From contig JACOTK010000018.1 in assembly GCA_016178435.1 (NCBI GenBank), positions 1 to 5,411 of the forward strand: 5,411 bases of DNA, in the 5' to 3' direction. Made by a program: the position numbers and the translations under genes. Source of the stretch: Actinomycetota bacterium. Its GTDB lineage: Bacteria; Actinomycetota; Acidimicrobiia; Acidimicrobiales; CADCSY01. The notes under the pieces are model-generated. The model was not told where the DNA came from. It did not search any database and was given only the letters and a program-made list of their open reading frames with translations. Below, piece after piece: positions 1 through 5,411 of this stretch; within the stretch, counting starts at the first letter, position 1; every line of letters starts with the position of its first letter.

Positions 1-156
1 ATCGAATCGACGAAGCTCAACCTGTTGCCGAGTGGCGAGGCCCTCCTGCTCGGCGCCGACACAACCGGTCTGGTCGTGTGGCGCCTCGGCAGGAAGCCGA
101 CCTTTCCCCCTGCGACCACGCTGCCGTCGGGGGGCATGCCCGGTGAAGAACGGTGA
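1..156 (+). CDS. C-terminal end of an unidentified protein (partial)
   Basis: The first reading frame is open from the window edge to a TGA at 154-156 and encodes 51 residues. Third codon positions are mostly G or C, as in the genes to the right, which supports real coding. The segment LPSGEALLLGADTTGLVVWRL (cut here at the edges) alternates hydrophobic strands with a turn and ends in a V-V-W-R-L strand, which resembles the last blade of a WD40-like beta-propeller. The tail after it is Pro/Gly-rich and looks unstructured. The propeller idea is an inference from pattern only, and the start and most of the protein lie outside the window. It sits 93 bases upstream of the chemoreceptor ATG on the same strand with no visible terminator between, so the two could share a transcript. 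Confidence 0.55.
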   Translation: MESTKLNLLPSGEALLLGADTTGLVVWRLGRKPTFPPATTLPSGGMPGEER

Positions 157-200
157 GGAAACCGTGCCGTGAAACCTGAACGGTGTCCCATTTGTGCCGA

Positions 201-243
201 CTGGTACCTCGGAGCCTTTCGTCCGGCTCCACCAGGGGAGGTA
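201..243 (+). promoter_or_regulatory. Candidate leader RNA hairpin over the chemoreceptor RBS
   Basis: A strong inner stem GGAGCC (211-216) pairs with GGCTCC (225-230) around an 8-base loop. Two outer stems compete for it. In one, CTGGT (201-205) pairs with ACCAG (231-235), leaving the Shine-Dalgarno free. In the other, TACCTC (205-210) pairs with GAGGTA (238-243), which covers the Shine-Dalgarno core. The two outer stems share base 205 and differ in which side is bulged. All pairings are read directly from the sequence. That they act as a translational switch or thermosensor is an inference, and GC-rich DNA gives such pairings by chance fairly often. It does not match any riboswitch consensus I know. 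Confidence 0.35.
237..241 (+). promoter_or_regulatory. Ribosome binding site of the chemoreceptor
   Basis: GGAGG lies 8 bases before the ATG at 250 inside a purine-rich run (235-247). This is the best Shine-Dalgarno in the area and decides the start. The upstream in-frame GTG at 169 would add 27 residues (Cys/Pro-rich, not membrane-like) before the normal receptor N-terminus and has only a weaker AG-rich stretch before it. Confidence 0.75.
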
Positions 244-249
244 GGGGCC

Positions 250-1986
250 ATGAGGTTGACCGTTTCGAAGCGATTGACGATCTTCGGCGCCGTGAGCGTG
301 CTGGCCACGGTGTCGATCGGTCTCCTCGGTATCTGGAACATCAGGGATCGCATGAACTTCAGGCCCTACTTCGTGGCGGCGCATGCCTCCATCGATGCGG
401 ACCTGCTGCACGAGTCCATTCGAAGCGATGTCCTGGCCGGTCTTTTCGCCGTCTCTCCGGAGGCAAGGCAGACCGCGGTGGGCGACCTGGATGTCCATGC
501 CACGCGGATCCGCGAGCAGCTCGATCGCATCACGACCGACCTCGCCGGTGAGCCCGATGTCGTGGCTGCCGTCGAGGCCGCACGTTCACAGGTTGACGCC
601 TACGTCGCCTTGGCCTCGGGCGCATTGGCCAATCCACAGCAGTACGAGACCTTCGCCGGGCGATTCGAGGGGTTCCAGGCGCAGCTGGCAGCGGTGAGCG
701 ATGCGACCTCCGAGGCGCTCGGACAAGCGGAGCGCTCCATTCACGACGCGGCGTTCGCCGCTCGCAAGCGGGCTGCCGCCCTCACGGCGCTGTTCGGCAT
801 CGGCATGCTCATGGCGGTCATCTGGATGACCCGTTCGATCACCCGACCCCTGATGCTCGTCGGTTCCAGGTTGACATCGACGTCTCTGAGGCTCGCCGCG
901 GCCAACAAGCAGATGGTGACCGGCGCGGAGGCGACCCTGACCCGGGCAGTGAGCTCCTCAACGGTTGCGTCGGGCGTCACCGCAGGCATGGACGGCGTCT
1001 CCGTGGCAGCGGCAGCGTTGTCGAGCTCCATCGCCGAGATCGCGAACGGTGCGAACGAGGCGACCATCGTGGCCGACCAGGCCGTCGCGGTGGCCAATGA
1101 GACCAATCGCTCGGTTGCCAAGCTGGGTGAATCCAGCGCGGAGATCGGCCAGGTCATCGATGTGATCACCTCGATCGCCGCGCAGACCAACCTCCTGGCG
1201 CTCAATGCCACCATCGAGGCGGCCCGCGCCGGGGAGGCCGGCAAGGGGTTTGCGGTCGTCGCAAACGAGGTGAAGGAGCTCGCCAAGCAGACGGCAGCGG
1301 CAACCGGTGAGATCAGCGAGAGGATCGAGGCGATTCAGAGCGACTCGCAGGGCGCCGTCGACGCGATCAGTCAGATCTCGGACATCATCGGGCGCATTGC
1401 CGAGGTGCAGGGTCGCATCGTCACCGCCGTCGATCAGCAGACGTTGACCGCGAACGAGATCGCCTCCACGGTCGGCAGCGCGGCCCAGGGGGCCTCCGAC
1501 ATCATCACGAGCATTCAACAGGTCTCCGAGGTTGCCGACTCCACCCGTGATGCACTCGGGAGGACCCGAGCCGGCTCGATCGAGATGCTGGAGGCAGCAC
1601 GGGACCTGAAGGAGTTGCTCGGCGTCGGGACCGATCGTCAGGACTCGTCGAGCAGGCGGGCAGTGGCGATCGCCCAGGGCCCAAGGACAAAGCGTGACTC
1701 GAAGGACGTCAGTGGCGCTCCACGCAGGTCGACGAGCTCGCCACGTCGGCCCTCGACAACCACGGTGACCGCCTCGTCGGTTGGGTTGAAGACCCGCAGC
1801 TCGAGTGCGCCGGCCCGGCGGGTGAGACTCGAGACCTCGGCGCCGAGAACGGTGAGGGCCGAGCCGCGGTCGGGCTCGTCGCCGAGAGCGGCGGCGTTGA
1901 CGACCTCCAAGGGCAGGAAGGCGTCGTCGACCAGTGCCCATGGCGCTCGATCGGTCCCGAGGGCAACGCCGTATCGCAAGGTGTGA
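250..1986 (+). CDS. Methyl-accepting chemotaxis protein with antisense C-terminal tail
   Basis: This is a transmembrane chemoreceptor that would sense a ligand outside the membrane and control CheA/CheW signalling to the flagellar motor. From ATG 250 it has 578 residues. Residues ~9-31 form TM1, ~32-170 an extracytoplasmic mostly helical sensor of four-helix-bundle type, and ~175-193 form TM2. Only the first HAMP-like helix (SITRPL onward) is evident; the usual second half seems missing. The signalling bundle follows, with the highly conserved tip around residues 309-350 (ALNATIEAARAGEAGKGF, then VVANEVKELA). The bundle ends near residue 460 (LKELLGVG). The remaining ~115 residues are Ser/Arg/Thr/Ala-rich, resemble no receptor domain, and are the antisense reading of the convergent mannosidase gene. 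There is no NWETF-type CheR/CheB tether at the end. Family assignment is certain; the ligand is unknown. The true functional end is probably near base 1640. No che or flagellar genes are in view. Confidence 0.93.
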   Translation: MRLTVSKRLTIFGAVSVLATVSIGLLGIWNIRDRMNFRPYFVAAHASIDADLLHESIRSDVLAGLFAVSPEARQTAVGDLDVHATRIREQLDRITTDLAGEPDVVAAVEAARSQVDAYVALASGALANPQQYETFAGRFEGFQAQLAAVSDATSEALGQAERSIHDAAFAARKRAAALTALFGIGMLMAVIWMTRSITRPLMLVGSRLTSTSLRLAAANKQMVTGAEATLTRAVSSSTVASGVTAGMDGVSVAAAALSSSIAEIANGANEATIVADQAVAVANETNRSVAKLGESSAEIGQVIDVITSIAAQTNLLALNATIEAARAGEAGKGFAVVANEVKELAKQTAAATGEISERIEAIQSDSQGAVDAISQISDIIGRIAEVQGRIVTAVDQQTLTANEIASTVGSAAQGASDIITSIQQVSEVADSTRDALGRTRAGSIEMLEAARDLKELLGVGTDRQDSSSRRAVAIAQGPRTKRDSKDVSGAPRRSTSSPRRPSTTTVTASSVGLKTRSSSAPARRVRLETSAPRTVRAEPRSGSSPRAAALTTSKGRKASSTSAHGARSVPRATPYRKV

Positions 1987-4195
1987 CGCCCCTGGACCTG
2001 TGCGCCCTCCAGGGGGAGTGGCGGTCCGGCAGGCAGCGGTCGGTAGGTCATCTCGACCCGCGACAACATGCCGGTTGCGCGCAACAGCGTGAGGGCGAGT
2101 GCCCCGGCGCTGCCGCCAGGCTCTTTGAGATCGACCAGCTCGTATTCCAGAAGGCCTTCGTGCACCACCGTGAGGCCCCCGGCCTGCACGAAACGCCGGG
2201 ACGGATAGGTGGGCAGACCCAGCTCGGTCGAACCCCCCTCGGCGGAGGTGGGGCGCTCCACGACGGCAAAGGCGCACTCGGCCCGAGATGTGCGGGCGCG
2301 CTCGGGAAGGGGGAACCACGAGCGCAGGCGGTGGTCTCGAACGGTGTTGTCGAGCTCAACGGTGACGCGCACCAGCTCCTCGCCCGCCCGGAGCTCGAGG
2401 ATCGTGACGACCTCGAGCTCCCGGCTGCCCACGCGTGAACGGGACTCGTCGTCGATGCGCTCGGGCCAGTTGTAGGTCCGCACCACCCGTAGCTGCCCGC
2501 GCAGTGGGCCCGCCTCAACGATCTCGACGCTGACGCGTTCGGGGTGCTCGATCACCCGATCGTGATCCGGGGGGCTGTAGTTGTAGGTGTCGCCGTGGTC
2601 GCCGTCATCGACGAGGCGGTCGAGACCGGACACGCCGTTGAGCGAGAAGCTGCCGTCGGTGGCATCGACCTCGATCGTCACCGGACCGTTCGTGATGCCT
2701 CGTCCCGACGCGGTGCCCTTGACGGGCGCCACGTCGAGTGCCTCGGGCTCCCAGGCCGCCCAGCCGTAGCCGGGCAGGTCCGTGACCCGGGCGAGCACCC
2801 GGCGGCTCGGCTCCTGGATCACACGCAGATGAAAGGGTGTGTCGGGCCGGGCGCCGCCGAGGGCATAGAGCTCACGCTTGACCTCGTCGACGAGCAGGTT
2901 CTCCCGCAGCTCGGCATCGGCGTGAAAGGTCACGGTGACCGCGTCGTCGCTCTGTTCCACCTCGACATCGATGACGTAGGTGTCGGGCCCGAACTGTTGG
3001 CTGCGAATCTGGCCGAGCACCGTGCCCAGGTCGCGTCCCGCAACCGTGGTGTCGAGCACGGTCGCCGGGCGCTCGCCCAGGAGCTGGGTGTCGGCGAGCG
3101 CTCCGTTGCCGGGAACCACGACCTCCACCAGGCCCGAACGCCCCCGAGCCGACGGATTGACCACGATCGGTCCGGTGGTTGCCAACGTCGCGGCAAGGAT
3201 CTTGAGGGCGGTGTCACCCAGGCCCTCGGCGATCTGGCGAGCCTCGGCGTAGCGGGCGATCACGGCCTCGCAGACCTCGTCGTGGGAGCACGCGCAGATC
3301 GAGTCGTGCGCCGAGTTGCGGATCATCTCGAGCCAGGCAACGTCGAAGAGGGCCTGGGGCCACCACCATGCCGGTGCGAAGAGGGCACAGAGTGGCTCGG
3401 CCCGACGCTCCAAGGCCCGCTCGGCCCGAGCAGCGGCGATCTTCACGTCCACTCGATTGGAACCCACGCCCATCAACAGATTTGCCGCGACGCCCGAACG
3501 CATCTCGCCGACGATCGTGTCGAGCCCGTCCGTGGAGGCGGTTGCCAGGTAATCAGCCAATCCGGTCATGTCCAGGGCGAAGTGATCCTGGGAGGCGTTG
3601 ATCTCGTCCACCACCCGTCCGAGCCATGGCTGGGGCATCTGATGGTCGGTGCCGTTCATCCAAAGGATGGGCCCGGTGGGCGAGAGCCGATCGCCGAGCT
3701 CGGTCTCGTAGGCATCGAGACGACGCACAAGGGCCTCGGCATCCTTGGGGGTGCTTGCCCCGTTTCCGTAGCCGTGGGGCAGATATTCCGCCCGCACCCT
3801 TGACCCATCGGGCGCCTCCCACCAAAAGGCCGTACCGGTCACCGCACTCGGCACGCCGCGCCAGACGACGGCATGGTCGAGACCGGCCAGTCTCAGCAGT
3901 TGGGGCATCTGGGCAACGTGTCCGAACATGTCGGGCAGGTAGCCGACCTCCATGGCGCCGCCGCGGCCTGATTGAGGGTGCGCAGCGTTGGCTCGGCGTC
4001 GGGACGGATGGCGAGATAGTCGTCGATGACCGCCATCTGGCCGTCCAGCAGGAAGTGCGCATAGGACGGGTCTGTCTCCATGCGGGGCAACAGCTCGTCG
4101 AGCAAGGCCACCAGGCGCAGCCGAAAGGTCTGAAAGGGGGCGTACCACTCCCGGTCCCAGTGGGTGTGCGGAACGATGGCCACTCGTCGAGTCAT
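1638..4195 (-). pseudogene. GH38 alpha-mannosidase, broken by an internal frame-shifting deletion
   Basis: GH38 enzymes are metal-dependent retaining alpha-mannosidases that remove mannose from glycans or mannosides. The N-terminus from ATG 4195 has the zinc-binding signature HTHWDREW (4145-4168) and the LLDGQ motif; an in-frame TAG at 4205-4207 rules out a longer start. After residue ~77 (NQA, near 3965) the frame is lost, and the protein resumes one frame over at GAMEVGYLPDMFGH (from ~3959). From there it is intact: MNGTDHQMPQPW (3624-3659), the SNRVDVK helical mid-domain segment, NSAHDSICACSHDEV with the zinc His at 3306-3308, and beta-sandwich C-terminal domains ending at TGA 1638-1640. 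Relatives have ~35 more residues at the junction, including the GPW..xxD block that carries the nucleophile and metal-ligand Asp. The missing length must be 3n+1 bases. The product as written would be inactive. No strong Shine-Dalgarno precedes it, and no sugar transporter is adjacent. An assembly gap is the main alternative. Confidence 0.9.
3954..3973 (-). other. Deletion/frameshift junction in the mannosidase
   Basis: On the minus strand the N-terminal frame reads L-N-Q-A to about 3965, then turns into non-homologous residues (AAAPWRSATC). The downstream frame becomes family-like from G-G-A-M-E-V at about 3962. The join is a short GC-only stretch of GCC/GCG repeats including the palindrome CCGCGG (3961-3966), where slippage, short-homology deletion or poor sequencing are all plausible. 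Exact breakpoints cannot be fixed from one sequence. Confidence 0.75.
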
Positions 4196-4437
4196 GACCG
4201 AAGGCTACGTCGAGCGGCGATCTCGATGACGGCTCTGCCGACGTTCATCCGCGGGATGTGGCCGAACTCGGGATCATTCCATTGCCGGGTCGTGCCGGGT
4301 TCCTGTCGACTTGCTTTCTTGACTCGATCTGCCGGCCGGTGTTAAGCCTCTGAGGTGCTCGGGGTGCCGTAACCCCCTCGAGTGGATCGGGCGAGAGGTC
4401 AGAGCGGTTCCACGCCAAACTGAATGGGGGAAGCGCC
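4196..4437. other. Divergent intergenic region between mannosidase and peptidase
   Basis: These 242 bases separate two genes transcribed away from each other, so both promoters should lie here. I see no gene. Visible structure: an 8-base direct repeat TGCCGGGT at 4283-4290 and 4293-4300, one helical turn apart; the palindrome CCGGCCGG at 4332-4339; and a small hairpin GGGGT (4361-4365) with ACCCC (4372-4376), extendable by CTC/GAG across a bulge, with no T-run. TTGACT at 4319-4324 could be a -35 box for the plus strand, but the sequence 17 bases on (TTAAGC) is a poor -10, so I do not call a promoter. Confidence 0.5.
4426..4431 (+). promoter_or_regulatory. Ribosome binding site of the secreted peptidase
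   Basis: GGGGGA, within GGGGGAAG, ends 6 bases before the ATG at 4438. It supports that ATG, which also gives a proper signal peptide at once. Confidence 0.6.
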
Positions 4438-5286
4438 ATGTGGTTCTTGTCTGGAGTGACAAGACGTTGTCTGTTTTCGACTGTCGGCGTCGTTGGTCTT
4501 GCGGCAGTGTCAGGCGCCGTGCCCGTGAGGGCACAAAATGGGTCGAAGGTCGAGGAGGCTGCTCAGCAAGTGCAAAGGGTTGACGAGCTGCGGCCCACGC
4601 TTGATGAGTTGTTCTCGACGGTCACGCGGGCAGTGCCGGGATTTGGTGGTGCATACCTTGTGGGCAACCCCACGCTGGGGGAAACGCAGCGCCTGGTCAT
4701 TCGTATGACAGATACGAACAACGATCGTCTCCTGCGAGCCGAAGAGATACTGAAGCGTATCTTCAAGCCGACCTTTGATCGCTTGACCAGTGAAGCCGTG
4801 AAGGCAGACTATGACTTTGTTCAGCTGGATGCTTGGCATAAGGACCTTCAGGAGGCGTTCACATTGCCCGGCGTGTCGCTTACCGACGTTCAGGAGTCGC
4901 GTAACCGTGTCGTTGTTGGCGTCGAAGACCCTGAGACCCAGTCGCTCGCGGTCCGTGCTCTTGCAACAGAGCGAGGAGTTCCCGACCAGGCTTTGGAGAT
5001 TATCCGGGCTACTCCAATGACTCAGATGCTTCAGAGCAAGCGCCGCCCGATGAGAGGCGGCAATCAGATTCAATTCCAGACCGGCTTATGGGGCGCTCAG
5101 ACCGGGACATGCACCCTTGGGGTTCCCGCCGTGCTCAATGGAGTGAATGGGTTTCTGACCAATTCCCATTGCTCACGTACGCGGAACGAGCTTGACAACG
5201 GTCGTTACTGGCAGGCAACTCGGCCTGTGGGTAGCGGCAGCCAGATCGGCACCGAGGAGGTCGACCCTGGCGGAACCTGTCAATAG
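4438..5286 (+). CDS. Secreted trypsin-like serine peptidase precursor, truncated by an IS
   Basis: The product is the first 282 residues of an exported S1-type (chymotrypsin/streptogrisin-like) peptidase. Residues 1-32 form a signal peptide: T-R-R-C-L-F at 8-13 is Tat-like, a hydrophobic stretch follows, and V-R-A/Q is a good signal peptidase site after residue 32. Residues ~35-205 look like a propeptide, with two similar strands (RLVIRMTD and RVVVGVEDPE). The catalytic domain begins near residue 208. TNSHC carries the catalytic His, H244 (codon 5167-5169), and C225 and C245 could form the disulfide usual around this His. The frame stops before the catalytic Asp and Ser, so no active enzyme can be made. 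The last codons, TGT CAA TAG, appear to belong to the inserted element, so native coding ends at about 5277. GC is visibly lower than in the neighbours (50-62% in two sampled 60-base lines, against 77% in a mannosidase line). The natural substrate is unknown. Confidence 0.8.
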   Translation: MWFLSGVTRRCLFSTVGVVGLAAVSGAVPVRAQNGSKVEEAAQQVQRVDELRPTLDELFSTVTRAVPGFGGAYLVGNPTLGETQRLVIRMTDTNNDRLLRAEEILKRIFKPTFDRLTSEAVKADYDFVQLDAWHKDLQEAFTLPGVSLTDVQESRNRVVVGVEDPETQSLAVRALATERGVPDQALEIIRATPMTQMLQSKRRPMRGGNQIQFQTGLWGAQTGTCTLGVPAVLNGVNGFLTNSHCSRTRNELDNGRYWQATRPVGSGSQIGTEEVDPGGTCQ

Positions 5287-5411
5287 GTGATTGCCGGGCT
5301 TCTATGCTGATTGGATGACGGGCTTGTTGATCCAGGCCGTGGTGGGGACCCTGGGTGGGGTGGGCCGGCTGGTGAAGCGTTCGGGGTGAGCGGCCGCCGC
5401 GGCGTCGAGGG
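5278..5411 (-). mobile_element. End of an insertion sequence (IS3-like), partial
   Basis: The proposed tip is TGTCAATAGGTG at 5278, beginning with the TG dinucleotide typical of IS3-type ends. It lies 24 bases from the stop of a transposase reading inward, as expected for the 3' end of such elements. Composition jumps to high GC here and peptidase homology ends at the same place. The other end, the inverted repeat partner and the target duplication lie outside the window, so the exact boundary is an inference. Confidence 0.65.
5302..5411 (-). CDS. Transposase C-terminus, IS3-type with rve integrase domain (partial)
   Basis: Read on the minus strand from the window edge, one frame is open for 35 residues to a TAG at 5302-5304. 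It contains AAHPERFTSRPTPP followed by PTTAWINKP. HPERF, a Pro-rich linker and a final WIN-P motif are the usual end of actinobacterial DDE transposases of the IS3 (orfB) type, and IS481-type proteins can end similarly. The DDE catalytic residues lie outside the window. The enzyme would cut and join the ends of its own element. The family call rests on remembered motifs from a short piece. Confidence 0.7.
   Translation of the reverse strand, partial: LDAAAAAHPERFTSRPTPPRVPTTAWINKPVIQSA

Noticed and set aside
169..249. GTG at 169 as the chemoreceptor start
   Set aside because: It would add 27 Cys/Pro-rich residues before a normal receptor N-terminus, while ATG 250 has a strong, well-spaced Shine-Dalgarno.
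157..249. c-di-GMP (GEMM) riboswitch upstream of the chemoreceptor
   Set aside because: The conserved GEMM core sequences are absent; only a generic hairpin is present.
958..2319. Long minus-strand open frame of 453 codons
   Set aside because: It runs antisense to the conserved MCP signalling domain and out of frame with the mannosidase; its Arg/Gly-rich translation is typical of high-GC shadow frames.
2544..3803. Long plus-strand open frame of 419 codons
   Set aside because: It is the antisense shadow of the mannosidase, whose protein shows clear GH38 motifs; the plus-strand translation shows no recognisable domain.
3954..3973. Programmed ribosomal frameshift in the mannosidase
   Set aside because: There is no slippery heptamer, and a frameshift alone would not restore the ~35 missing residues with the catalytic Asp.
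3626..4345. Plus-strand open frame of 239 codons crossing the mannosidase N-terminus
   Set aside because: It is Arg-rich, antisense to coding sequence, and without any recognisable motif or ribosome binding site.
4358..4382. Hairpin as an intrinsic terminator
   Set aside because: The stem is short and bulged, no T-run follows, and it lies upstream of the peptidase gene rather than after a gene.

Overview
The window looks like GC-rich chromosomal DNA of a motile actinobacterium-like bacterium. Most of it is strongly G/C-biased at third codon positions, the mannosidase resembles actinobacterial GH38 enzymes as I remember them, and a chemoreceptor is present. This placement is an inference from composition and protein style; there is no rRNA or other marker gene. 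I found no tRNA, rRNA, CRISPR array or convincing intrinsic terminator.

Layout from left to right: (1) 1-156 is the C-terminal tail of an unidentified plus-strand protein. (2) 157-249 is a short leader with a GC-rich hairpin that can pair in two mutually exclusive ways, one of which covers the ribosome binding site of the next gene. (3) 250-1986 is a methyl-accepting chemotaxis protein with two membrane segments, a shortened HAMP linker and a standard signalling tip. It has no stop codon at the expected place, so its last ~115 codons run antisense through the next gene. (4) 1638-4195, minus strand, is a GH38 alpha-mannosidase with a good N-terminus and C-terminus. About 35 codons are missing between residue ~77 and the PDMFGH motif, with a frame change, so the catalytic Asp is lost. 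(5) 4196-4437 is a divergent intergenic region. (6) 4438-5286, plus strand, is an exported trypsin-like serine peptidase precursor of visibly lower GC, cut off just after its catalytic His. (7) 5278-5411 is the end of an insertion sequence whose transposase C-terminus (minus strand) looks like an IS3-type rve transposase. The IS tip supplies the peptidase's last two residues and stop.

The genes do not form an evident pathway: chemoreceptor and mannosidase converge, mannosidase and peptidase diverge. What ties the window together is damage: a receptor without its own stop, a mannosidase with a frame-shifting internal deletion, and a peptidase broken by an IS. This fits either a decaying accessory region or, for the mannosidase gap in particular, an assembly error. 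I see no convincing new multi-gene system. The most testable new points are the leader RNA, the antisense tail of the receptor and the IS junction.
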